From the NCBI GenBank assembly GCA_031771865.1, contig JASISA010000027.1, positions 868,001 through 932,000 of the forward strand: 64,000 bases of DNA, written 5' to 3'. How positions within the stretch are numbered: the first letter of the stretch is position 1; each line of letters opens with the position of its first letter. This DNA comes from Nothophaeocryptopus gaeumannii. Taxonomy: Eukaryota; Ascomycota; Dothideomycetes; Mycosphaerellales; Mycosphaerellaceae. The translations under genes were made by a program, and so were the position numbers. Of the stretch, positions 32,671 to 42,034 are shown in pieces. Under the pieces are notes generated by a model. That model was not told where the DNA came from, made no database searches, and saw only the letters and a list, made by a program, of their open reading frames with translations.

Positions 32671-35384
32671 CGTTAAGAGCAAGGTTTGACTTGCCAACAA
32701 TATGTTTCTGCACCTTTAGACGGACTATCGGGGAGAAATCGAGCCCTATTGTCTGTACGAGATCGCGAAGACGAAAAGACCGGCACCATAGTTGGGGCTC
32801 ACAATAAGCGCAGGACGGCCAAATACCTGCCGCCACTATATTCTCAAAGTGCTCTCCGTATGCTGTGTGAACTGCTTGCTGGACAGGAGAGGAAGACATG
32901 GGACTTCTTACCAGCGACATGCTCGAAGCCACTCGTGAGAGTGGCAGATGCTTGGCTCCTCTTGAATTGACGCCTCAAAAATGACATTGCCGGTGCTAAG
33001 GGGGAGATCTTCGCTGTACGAACGGCAGTCGAGGGAATTCCCAGATGCTCCTTCTGCACGCAACGCTTTATTCTGCGATGCTTGCTTACTCCGTCCGGGG
33101 AAATGAACTCGAGGAGGCAACATGTGAGACGATGCCAGAGCCTGCGGAGGAAGATTGCAAGTGACATTGCTCCACTCTGAAATAAGACAAGACGAATGCT
33201 CATTGCCGAATGAGTACTGGGCACCTTTCCCGATCCCATTACTGCCACACAGTTCTTCCTTTCTATAATGCTATCGCCCGCCGTGAGAGTTGTCAGTCAT
33301 GATCAGACCAAGAGCTTCACTGCCTCAGGCCGCATACGGCCGCCAAGCTCCGGTCCCGAAAGCTTAATTCGTTACCACATCACGTCCGCGTCCGCGTCTG
33401 CTCTTACCTTCGATCTCACCCCATCAGCGACATGACTGATGTTCCCGGCGCAAATGGACTCGAGGCATATGACAGCAGTCTCTTGCTTTGAATCTCAACT
33501 GCTCTTCGTCATGAAGCATTTGTGTCTCGTGAGCACATGTTCTACGGGTCATGCTCTTTAGCCAATGGTGGCCGCTGTAAAGATGAACAGCAGCTGGTCC
33601 AACAGAAGTCATCAGATCCAAGTGCTCGAGCTGTCATGGTACACATTGTGGGGCACCTCAACGAAGCAAAGATGCTGCATCGTGGCTCAGCGTGGACCTG
33701 GCTTTCTGCAGAGGTACCTATAAGAGTCTCGCGACTCCCGGCTGCGCAAAGCTGACTACCAGATGGAGAGACGGGCTTTGCTCAGTCTTTGCTCGCCCCG
33801 GACTACGACCACTGACCTCTGAAGTTTGGACTCTGGAAGATGGTCCATTCGAAGAAGTCACTCAAGCAAGACTTCACTAGACAAGGGGAGACATCTCTCC
33901 TACCCACTCGGAGTTGCCGCGATGACTTCGCCACCTGGCCTACATTCTCATCGACTGCACAAACAACTCTCTGCAAGGATCATCATAGCTCCCTGAGGTT
34001 CATGCCAAGAATCCGAACTCTAGATTGTGAAGACACCGCCAAGAGTTATGAGTCGGACCCGTTGCCAATGCCCATGGACTCTGTAGATGAGCCCAAGCTT
34101 GCTTCCACCCCTCCTTCTCGACAGTTCTGCGCGTGACACTATTCAGAAAGCGCCGATTCCCCTTCCCCAATCTGAGGCGAGGTGACCTGCAGGACTCCTC
34201 TCGGCATGCCGAAGCTGGACGATCGGGCCGAAACAAAGACCGACCACTGTTGAACACCAATCGAGATGTTCCAAGATGGTGTAGGCTTTTGAACAGCTGC
34301 AGACCGAACATTGAACGAACTTCACCTATTCACGGAGAATGGTGTCGTTGAAGGTCGTTGGTCTATCGATGTGCGACCGGATGCGGCTCCCATGTTCATC
34401 CAACCTCCGCGCAGCAAGCTCTTTCTCCCAGGAAGCTCTGACGACCGAGGATATGTCAGCGTTCCGTGGATCAGAGCTGCTTGGGTGCTACTCTCCCACC
34501 TGAGAGCTCTTACTTCGTCGAATTCGAGCGTCGGTATACGCATTACCACCACTCTATGACTCCCGGACGCCCTACGCCCATCGCCATCAATCTGGAAGCT
34601 CTAGCAGCCTGGAAGCTCAGAGAAGAGCCAGCTGACATTCTGAGGCCTGCATATCTTTCCCAAGAACGGCACTGCTGGAGGAGTCAGTTGAAAAGCCTGC
34701 ACTTCTTCCAGATCCTCCCTTTCTTCTTTCCTCACAGACAACGATCAGCAGAGTATCTCTATTGCAAAATACAATGCTCTGCGTTACGAATCCGAGTCAG
34801 TCTCGCTTGCGAAGAACAGTTACTTGAAACACCACTTCGTATTGACGATAACGCTGTTCGTAATGGCAGCGGAACGACGGGCGCTTGCCGCTCTCCGAGA
34901 TCTCACGATCGGAGAGGGTGGTCGAGTCAAAAGGATGGCGACGGCAAAAAGGGTCCAATTGGGATCGCCTCGTCTCCACCGCCGGCGAGCTGATGCTGCA
35001 ATACAAATAGTCATCACCGCTTGCGAGATGGACTACCAGGCTCCACCGCCAAAGTTCAAGCTCGCCCCGAAAAGGCTGCAGTATCTTCGGATGCTCCCCC
35101 ATTTTCGAAGGATCTCAGCGTGCGAGACGTCCTCTGCCCGACGTGCGCGCAAGGTCGCCTTGAGAAACCGGCGGGCTCTCAAACATGGCAAGAATTCCCG
35201 CCTTTCCGGCCAGTCTTCCTAACGAAGGCTGGTACGAAGAACCGTGGGAAGATGGGCACCACGGGAGCAACCAAAGACCCATCCAGCAGCGGGTGTACAG
35301 ATTCCTCTTGATTGTGCATGCCGTTCGCAAGAGAAGTATCAGCCACCGTCGTACCTACAGCGGGCCAGGCGAAGAGTAGGAGCG
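32671..35384. other. Gene-poor stretch
   Basis: About 2.7 kb. Open frames occur on both strands (for example 34824-35222), but none shows a domain, good composition or a supported start. It may be decayed sequence bordering the repeat island that follows. Confidence 0.45.
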
Positions 35385-35588
35385 TGTGGGCTGCTTTCGA
35401 CTAATCAATCCCAAAACCCATCAAGCCCCAGACGTTGTCCGCCCTCCTCTCGGACGTCATTCGTCCTGGGTTCTCAAGACGAAGCGTGTGGGCTGCTTCC
35501 GACTCTCAATCCCAAACCCTACCAAGCCCCAGACGTTGCCCAAACCCTTCCTCGGGTATAATTCGTCGTGGGTTCTCAAGCCGCGCTG
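35385..35588. repeat. Tandem repeat, two copies of 102 bp
   Basis: Copy 1 is 35385-35486 and copy 2 is 35487-35588. Both begin TGTGGGCTGCTT and end near GGGTTCTCAAG. The period is 34 codons, so any frame reads the same peptide type twice. The copies differ at scattered sites. Confidence 0.75.
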
Positions 35589-35750
35589 TAATAGGCACCT
35601 TCACGCGGTGTGCGGCGTAAGTAGCTCCTCGGAGTAAAACTAAGACCTATTCACGTTATATAGATGCCTTGAATCTAAATCCGTTATTAACTTCTTCTCT
35701 TGCCTTATGTGTCGTACTCGAGGTAACCTATTCTTTCTTTCTTAGTATAG
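35589..35750. other. AT-rich flank of the repeat island
   Basis: A short AT-rich stretch leading into the first LTR. It ends in TATAG at 35746-35750. Confidence 0.4.
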
Positions 35751-36098
35751 TGTTACGGATGGAACCGAGAGGCGATGGCAGCCAACCAGTCTGAGCGCGG
35801 ATCTGCAGTTCAGCCTCGGGAGGTTCCGCTGCAGCTCGCTCACAGTACTCTCGTCGCTCGCAGTGCTTCCACCGGAAGCACAGGAAGCAGAGAAAGCAAG
35901 GAGAGCACACGAATCTCCTATGTGTATATAGATCACGTTCTCTACTAAGGTAGATAGGAGCTTCGTGCTCAACTCAATCTCTCAATACTACTCTCTTGAG
36001 TAAAGGTTACACTTCTCAAGACTCTGTTACCAAAGAGACATTCCGGGGTTCGACACTTCCTAGGCCTATCCACGTGACAGAGGAGACGGTCCGTAACA
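35751..36098 (+). mobile_element. Solo LTR, family A, copy 1
   Basis: The element is 348 bp, begins TGTTACGGAT and ends GTCCGTAACA, with TG...CA ends inside a longer inverted terminal match. It differs from copy 2 (36313-36660, opposite strand) at four sites, all transitions. The left flank 5-mer is TATAG and the right flank TATAA. Open frames inside it are not genes. Confidence 0.85.
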
Positions 36099-36312
36099 TA
36101 TAAACCCTTTTTATCTATACTTATCCTTAGGCTATAAGTAAATAAAACAGATATAGTCTAGAGGGCTTAGACTCTTATATATATAGTTAGCCTTAGTCTA
36201 CTAAACCCTTTTTATCTATACTTATCCTTAGGCTATAAGTAAATAAAACAGATATAGTCTAGAGGGCTTAGACTCTTATATATATAGTTAGCCTTAGTCT
36301 ACCTTAGCTATA
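36099..36312. repeat. AT-rich spacer made of an exact 101-bp tandem duplication
   Basis: Copies are 36101-36201 and 36202-36302, identical by eye, followed by CTTAGCTATA. One unit has about 21 TpA against about 10 ApT by hand count, an excess typical of repeat-induced point mutation. A related, diverged sequence on the other strand lies at about 37590-37655. Confidence 0.85.
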
Positions 36313-36660
36313 TGTTACGGACCGTCTCCTCTGTCACGTGGATAGGCCTAGGAAGTGTCGAACCCCGGAATGTCTCTTTGGTAACAGAGTCTTGAGAAGT
36401 GTAACCTTTACTCAAGAGAGTAGTATTGAGAGATTGAGTTGAGCACGAAGCTCCTATCTACCTCAGTAGAGAACGTGATCTATATACACATAGGAGATTC
36501 GTGTGCTCTCCTTGCTTTCTCTGCTTCCTGTGCTTCCGGTGGAAGCACTGCGAGCGACGAGAGTACTGTGAGCGAGCTGCAGCGGAACCTCCCGAGGCTG
36601 AGCTGCAGACCCGCGCTTAGACTGGTTGGCTGCCATCGCCTCTCGGTTCCATCCGTAACA
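36313..36660 (-). mobile_element. Solo LTR, family A, copy 2 (inverted)
   Basis: The element is 348 bp and is the reverse complement of copy 1 except for four transitions. The left flank is CTATA (36308-36312) and the right flank TTATA (36661-36665). A 76-aa open frame across it mirrors one in copy 1 and is an artefact of the repeat. Confidence 0.85.
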
Positions 36661-36798
36661 TTATACTAGTAGAGGATACTATTTTAAATTCTATAGCTAG
36701 GCTCTACTTCCCTTCTATATATATATTCTCTATACTCTTAGACTATAGACCTGTAGCTTCTATCTACCTATAGCCTATAGTAGCTCTAATATACCTAG
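36661..36798. other. AT-rich sequence between LTRs
   Basis: TpA-rich sequence of the kind left by repeat-induced point mutation. It ends in CCTAG, the left target duplication of the next LTR. Confidence 0.5.
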
Positions 36799-37486
36799 TG
36801 TCACGGGCGTGGCCCGGTGACACCTGAACACCTGGATGCACGTGGTTTGGATGCTTGGTAGTTGTTACGGACTGAATCTGCAGGACGCAGAATCAAGGAC
36901 ATGGAACCATGCAAGAATGACGCCAGAAGTCACGTGTCTGACCACAGTCTGGGACCTCTGGTCGAACACGTGAGGTTTGGCGACCGACACACCGCCCGAC
37001 CGGTCAGTTGGTCGAACGGTCAAACTCGCTGCCAAGAGCAAGCGAGACCACCAAGTATATAGCAACGATGGTTGACTAGCAATCATCGTGTTCAACTCAT
37101 GTTACAATCTCACTGATTGGAATAAGCCAAGACTTCCTTTACTTCGTTCCACTTGCCGACGCATTCTCCAAAGAAGCCATTCCACGTGATTAAGCGAGTC
37201 ACCTGACAAGCGAGATACCGTGCGTAACAGTAGTGTACCAAGCATCCGGATGAACTTCGGCCGAGCCTCGGGGCTCGACTAGCATCATGTGACAGAGCCA
37301 CGTGACTCTGCCAAGACCCGGAGAAGAGTTTCTTCTCGACGCGCAAAGATCCGGTCTTCGACTCTTTGCGCTACGTCCTGTCAATAGGATTGACCTATAT
37401 GGTTAATACAGTGTCTATCCAACCTGTCCGTAGCTCCCTGTACCGTTTGTGATTAGCAACCTAATTCCCGACTCCGGCCCGTGACA
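36799..37486 (+). mobile_element. Solo LTR, family B, interrupted by a nested LTR
   Basis: The element starts TGTCACGGGC, ends GGCCCGTGACA, and is flanked by a perfect 5-bp target-site duplication CCTAG (36794-36798 and 37487-37491). Its own length is about 316 bp once the nested insertion at 36863-37229 and its duplicated 5 bp are removed. Strand orientation is not certain. Confidence 0.85.
36863..37229 (+). mobile_element. Solo LTR, family C, nested inside family B
   Basis: The element is 367 bp, starts TGTTACGGAC and ends GTGCGTAACA, and is flanked by a perfect 5-bp duplication GTAGT (36858-36862 and 37230-37234). Its ends resemble family A but the body differs. A TATATA-like box lies near 37057. 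Orientation is not certain. Confidence 0.85.
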
Positions 37487-37662
37487 CCTAGACCTATATA
37501 GATTATACTAAATAGTAGTAAATTAGGCCTATCGTATACGTGCGAATAGTGCTAGTATAGCTAAGGCCCGCTAAAGCTAACTGCACGTGCGCATACAAGA
37601 GTATCTAAGCCCTCAAAATATGCCTTATTCATTTACTTGTAGCCTAAGGACAAGCACAGATG
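37487..37662. other. AT-rich repeat remnant
   Basis: The segment at about 37590-37655 resembles the reverse complement of the 101-bp spacer unit (shared TCTAAGCCCTC and ATTTACTTGTAGCCTAAGGA, where the unit has TTACTTATAGCCTAAGGA). It marks the right edge of the repeat island next to the SDR gene stop. Confidence 0.5.
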
Positions 37663-38454
37663 CTATGTGTCTCCAACCCAGCCGCCATCGCAGACATACG
37701 AACTTCCAGTAATTGCACTCGCATCATCGCTCGACAAGAACAATACCAGCCTCGCTACCTCCTCAGGCTTCAACACTCTCTTCAGTGCCTGTGCATCCAG
37801 AGTCTCCTGCTTGTACTTCTCCGTTATGACCTCTTGAATCTGTCGCTCGGTCGCGATACTGCCAGGCATAACGCTGTTCACTCTAATGTTATCAGGTCCA
37901 AATTCTCTCGCATGCGTCCGGGTAAGCCCAAGGACCGCAGCTTTGCAGGTGGTGTAGATCGGCAGGCCAGTCGCCGGGATTCGCCAAGAGATCGAGCCCA
38001 TGTTTATAATACTACCACCACCGGCCTTCTTCATGGATGGAACCAAGTACTGCGTCAGAAAGAACTGATGCCTCAAGTTGACGTCGATGTTGAACTGGAA
38101 AGCCTCTTCGGAGACTTCGAAAGTTCCAACTCGAGCTTTACCGCCAGCGAATGCGGCATTGTTGATGAGTATGTCAACATGGCCATACTTGTTAACAATA
38201 TCTTCTGCGATCTGCTTGAGGCGCGTCAAGTCTGTGACATCGCATTCGTAGAAGGCTGGTAGTGTTGCGCCGGCGGACTTGCATTTCTCGATGAGCTTTG
38301 TGGCTGACGATTCGGAAATATCGAGAATGATAGCTTGGGCGCCTTGCTGTGCGAAGCCTTCCACTGTTGCTGCGCCAATTCCTTCTGCACCGCCGGTGAC
38401 CACGGCAATCTTGCCTCGCAGAGACGGATAGATGGCGTATTGTGGAGATGTCAT
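37663..38454 (-). CDS. Short-chain dehydrogenase/reductase (classical SDR)
   Basis: The protein is 263 aa, one exon, from ATG 38454; the longer frame begins at a TTG. Family marks in order are KIAVVTGGAEGIGAATVEGF (TGxxxGIG cofactor loop, about residues 20-27), CDVTDLTRL, LINNAAFAGG, NMGSISWRIP (catalytic Ser), IYTTCKAAV (YxxxK) and VNSVMPGSIATERQ. The tail has LVLFLSSDDASAITGSSYV and CDGGW. Length is that of a classical SDR. An Asp after the second strand (LDIS) suggests NAD(H), but this is inference. The substrate is unknown. Its 3' end touches the repeat island. Confidence 0.93.
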   Translation of the reverse strand: MTSPQYAIYPSLRGKIAVVTGGAEGIGAATVEGFAQQGAQAIILDISESSATKLIEKCKSAGATLPAFYECDVTDLTRLKQIAEDIVNKYGHVDILINNAAFAGGKARVGTFEVSEEAFQFNIDVNLRHQFFLTQYLVPSMKKAGGGSIINMGSISWRIPATGLPIYTTCKAAVLGLTRTHAREFGPDNIRVNSVMPGSIATERQIQEVITEKYKQETLDAQALKRVLKPEEVARLVLFLSSDDASAITGSSYVCDGGWVGDT

Positions 38455-38911
38455 GGTATTTGCGTATCTGAAGGGACATGAGATGTCAATTTGTCTTTCG
38501 AGATGTCTCTTGTTTCCCTCCAAGTCCTCCAACAAGAAACAGAGCGAGCAGGACTTACATCTTTATCTCCTCTTATGCGACGTGCACCATCGGCTAAACA
38601 CCGAAAAGCTGTGATCCAGATGCCGATGCCACGCCAAGATGTCTGGATTGCGGAGAATCACCTTCGTCGCGTTTGGAGTTGGTCAGCAAGAGCTGTGGAA
38701 AGCACCGCATACGCATCATTGACTGGATGCGGTGATCAAATTCCGGCAATCGGTCTGCCGATGATCGGCATACAAGGTGACAAGCAAAACAGCTCTTCGC
38801 TGCTTTAGGTAAGCAAGTCATCCCTGGATATCACAGTATTATCAATCCGAAGTCTTTGGTGACCTCAGTTGAGGGCGACAGCACACCTCAAGATCTTCTG
38901 CGATGCAAATA
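38455..38911. other. Intergenic region
   Basis: About 460 bp between the SDR start (minus) and the Sos7-like gene 3' end. Only shadow frames. Confidence 0.4.
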
Positions 38912-39797
38912 TCAAACCTCCAGCATATGCTTCAACCCGGCCTCGACACCACGAAGCCAGCGTCCTTTATCTTCTAGCTCATCGGCCATGCCTCCATGCT
39001 CACGTCTCCGCCGCGCTTCCTTGGCTTCCTCAACAGCCTTCATTTTGCGCATCTGTATGGGTGCCAACTCATCTTGAAGACGCTGGACTTCGGCCTTCTT
39101 GGCAGGCAAAGCAGCTTGCAGCCTCTCAATTTCCAAATCGACACTGGTCAGCTCTTGTTCGCGTTCGCGGAGAAGGTCTAATGTAGGCTGGAGCGGCAGG
39201 TCATGTTCGGGGTCTTCTGCCTTTGGCTCTTGTCGCTGCTTCAATGCTTCGATCGAGTTTTGGAGATTAGCGATGTCGTTCGGGAGCGATTCAAGGTGGG
39301 TAGTCTGGAGTTGGATGCCATGGTATCCTGTTTACCGTCAGCATCGCACAGAGTCTGGGGCTTCTTGGCATCTGCTCACTCTTCGCCAGATGTCGGCCCT
39401 GCTCTTCAAGATCGCCGATCATCTCTCTCACCTCCTGTTTCTTCCCTTTGAGCGCATCTTTGTCCTCGCGTAGCCGCTCCTCCAGGTCCGCATTCTCCTG
39501 ACCAGACACGAATTCAGGCTGCTCTGCTACCACGGCGCGTAGGAACCGCTCCTTGGTGACCTGCTCGACATATGAGAAGCGTAGCTTCGAGAACAATTCT
39601 TGATAGTGTGCAAGATCGGCCGCCAGAGACGATGGCGTGTTCGTTCTGGGTTCTGCGAACGAGGTAGATGATCGCTGCGAGTCTGTTGTTTGGCTGTGTT
39701 GACTTTGAGGAGTCGCCTTCAAGATGGGCTCGGAGAGAGAAAGTATGGAAAGTTCGTGAGGTTGTTTGAGTTGCTCGAGTGCCGTAGATGGCTCCAT
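38912..39797 (-). CDS. SOS7: Kinetochore protein Sos7-like (coiled coil)
   Basis: The protein is 277 aa in exons 39797-39380 and 39327-38912, with a 52-bp intron (GTGAGC, ACAG) that joins in phase; the frame upstream of 39797 starts at a TTG. The signature block near residues 85-115 is YQELFSKLRFSYVEQVTKE followed by RFLRAVV, which matches the Sos7 coiled-coil domain as I know it from fission yeast. The rest is long charged helix (LEERLREDKDALKGKKQEV, LQAALPAKKAEVQRLQDEL). Sos7 sits between the Mis12 and Ndc80 parts of the kinetochore with Spc7 and corresponds to budding-yeast Kre28. Length is typical. Confidence 0.75.
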
Positions 39798-39992
39798 ATT
39801 AGTGCGTCTCCTGAATTGAATGTTTGGGGGGTTTGCTCTTGTATGTCGAACCGCAGAAGCTGTACTCTCCGTCGCGTAAGTCGCGCGCCAAGCCAAAACA
39901 TCCTTCCGCTTTGGGCACCCCCGCCAAATCCTTGCAGCCGACGTCAACTTCGCCGGCGCAACTGGTCAGCACCTGCGAGACTTTCCATCAAC
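39798..39992. promoter_or_regulatory. Compact bidirectional promoter
   Basis: Only 195 bp separate the divergent starts of the Sos7-like gene (39797, minus) and the splicing-factor-like gene (39993, plus), so both promoters must overlap here. No TATA box is obvious. Confidence 0.6.
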
Positions 39993-41003
39993 ATGTCCAG
40001 AGAAACCATAAGCGACGACTACGTTGCGCAAATACTGCAGAAGGATGCTGAGAAGAAGGAGGGACAAAATCGATACTTGACGAGCGGGCTAGGATCACTG
40101 CTAGGCGGACGAAGCAGGCCTCGGAGCGATGCGCCGAGACCGAATTCGAGGTTCTTGAAGAGTCTAGTCCGAGATGTCGACAGCCACAACGCCGCGTTGA
40201 AGGCGAAAGAGGAGGAAGAGAGTCAGGCTCGATTGCGAAATCTGAGGAGCCACGATGGCCACCACGAGCGCAGGCACCGCGAAAGGGATTCGAGCTATAG
40301 AGATCGCAGCCTACACCGATCAAGACGGGATGACGGCGATCAGCCCAGCAAGAGGCGACGCACGGAGAACGACGGGAAGGACGAACGACGCTCCAAGAAG
40401 AGCTCAAGGAGGAACAGGTCGAGAGAGCTGTACTCGAGCAGAGATGCGCACGCGCGACACAAGGCAGGGCGCAGGCGAGAAGACAGAGACGAGCCCGCAA
40501 AGCGCATGAGATCAAGGTCAAGATCGCAATCGCCAAAACGCAGTCCGGCGAGATCTGTCGTAGACGAGAGCAACTCTGAGTCGGACCCTCTCGAGACCGC
40601 CATTGGACCACAACCACCTTCATCAAAGACCAAATCTCGCGGTCGCGGCATGCTCAGCAGCTCCGCCATGGACGCCCGTTTTGATCCTAAGTACGATCCC
40701 AAAGCTGACGTGGACCTGGACCCGGACGAAGAAGGCAACGATTGGGATATGGCGCTGGAAGCCCTGCGAGACAGGGCGAAGTGGCGCAAGTCAGGTGCTG
40801 AGCGACTTCGAGCAGCAGGGTTCACGGAGGACGAAGTCAATAAGTGGGAGAATGGTGGAGGCGGGAGAAACGATGGCGAGAAAGACATCTCGGACGTGCG
40901 GTGGAGGAAGAAAGGCGAAGCAAGGGAATGGGATCGAGGGAAAGTCTTCGATGGAGATCATGTCGATTTGAAGGCTGACTGGGGGAGGCTGAAGGGAACA
41001 TGA
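39993..41003 (+). CDS. Arg/Ser-rich splicing-factor-like protein (Prp38B-like annotation group)
   Basis: The protein is 336 aa, one exon, from ATG 39993. It starts MSRETISDDYVAQILQKDAE, has a conserved patch NRYLTSGLGSLLGG, then a long Arg/Ser/Asp/His-rich middle (about residues 85-200) with many RS and SR pairs. The C-terminal block runs DWDMALEALRDRAKWRKSGA, RLRAAGFTEDEVNKWENG and RWRKKGEAREWDRGKVFDG. I recall this C-terminal block from ascomycete proteins labelled pre-mRNA-splicing factor 38B. RS-type sequence points to nuclear pre-mRNA processing. The assignment is from memory of the family and is not proven. Confidence 0.65.
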   Translation: MSRETISDDYVAQILQKDAEKKEGQNRYLTSGLGSLLGGRSRPRSDAPRPNSRFLKSLVRDVDSHNAALKAKEEEESQARLRNLRSHDGHHERRHRERDSSYRDRSLHRSRRDDGDQPSKRRRTENDGKDERRSKKSSRRNRSRELYSSRDAHARHKAGRRREDRDEPAKRMRSRSRSQSPKRSPARSVVDESNSESDPLETAIGPQPPSSKTKSRGRGMLSSSAMDARFDPKYDPKADVDLDPDEEGNDWDMALEALRDRAKWRKSGAERLRAAGFTEDEVNKWENGGGGRNDGEKDISDVRWRKKGEAREWDRGKVFDGDHVDLKADWGRLKGT

Positions 41004-42034
41004 ACAGATTCGTCTCGCTCATATTTGGACGGACATTTCGGGATCCTCACAATTGAGACAACAACAGAGCATCTCTCGTTTCGTCGCTTATTCTTAATTT
41101 GACATATTTCACTTGCAAGAAGCTTACGAAAAGGCAAGAAAACGTGGACGATACAAGCATTCATAACTTCGGACGTACGCTGTCTGAAGGCACCCTGTTT
41201 CGATCCGGCGTCGACTCCGACAGCTTTTGCTCCATAAACCTGCTTGCCCCTCCTATGTCCAGAGTCTGGAGAAGTGCTGCTCATACTCGACTCAGCTTCG
41301 TGTCCCTTCGACCACCATAACGCTCCTTGTGTACTGGTTCTCGAATTGGATCATCTTTTTCATCATGCCATACCTCGTTGATTCCGACCCGGCTGGACTT
41401 GGAGTCAATGTCTGTTACCTCTGGGCAGGTATGGCCATCCTGTCGTGTGTTCGGAGGTATATTTGTGTATAGGAGTTGGCGGGGCTGTCCCGGACTCAGG
41501 TGACTCGGCCCAACCTAGCACGCCTTTAGGATAAGCATGCTGACTTTCAACAGATTGACGTACTGGTCAAATCACGCATTCCAGCATGAAAGTCTGGCGC
41601 TTGGAGAGACCGTGAGGATAACGTCCTTACTGCTCAGGCGTCGACCGAGGGGGTCTCCACAACGTCAATTTGCATTATGTAAAAAGAGGAGAAGCATGCA
41701 AGATAAACTCATGACATATGTCAAAAGGAATAGATTGAGTGATCCAGGCTTCCATGTTATTTCCTGCGAAACCGGTGTGCGGACTCCGACAAGTCAGTCT
41801 GAAGCGACAAAGTCACGCCGAGCTTGCAGAATATATATCGCAACGCCGAGAACTCGGGCAATTGCACGTTCGTGGCGCATCATGCTTCCAAGTGTTCCTT
41901 CTTTCGAGCTGGTGCACTTCATGTCATGAACGTGCCACTGTCATCAACATGCCACTGCGTACGAGAGCACAGCGCCTGTCATTTTGGGCATGGCATCGAA
42001 GGCATCTCCCCCCGACAAAGACTCAGCAACACCT
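41004..42034. other. Gene-poor stretch with transporter relic
   Basis: About 1 kb between the splicing-factor-like gene and the epimerase-like pseudogene. Apart from the transporter piece at 41318-41472 it holds only shadow frames. Confidence 0.45.
41318..41472 (+). pseudogene. MFS sugar-transporter fragment
   Basis: A peptide of about 50 residues (TLLVYWFSNWIIFFIMPYLV, then LGVNVCYLWAGMAIL) matches the late membrane spans of the fungal sugar-porter MFS group, where a WLSNF-type span is followed by a LG-x-x-x-CYIWAG span. The following residues end at a TAG at 41470. No other transporter parts are seen, so it is a relic. Confidence 0.6.

Noticed and set aside
34466..35311. Frames of 96-175 aa before the repeat island
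   Set aside because: They overlap in three frames, begin at GTG or TTG or lack domain signals, and have no coherent composition.
35751..36660. A single foldback DNA transposon made of the inverted pair
   Set aside because: The 348-bp units have TG...CA LTR ends and each is flanked by distinct 5-mers. Two solo LTRs with an inversion explain the flanks better, though a foldback element is not fully excluded.
35742..36669. Two 76-aa open frames, almost identical, on opposite strands (35742-35972 minus and 36439-36669 plus)
   Set aside because: They lie in the inverted LTR copies and mirror each other because the DNA is repeated. There is no sign of selection on the protein.
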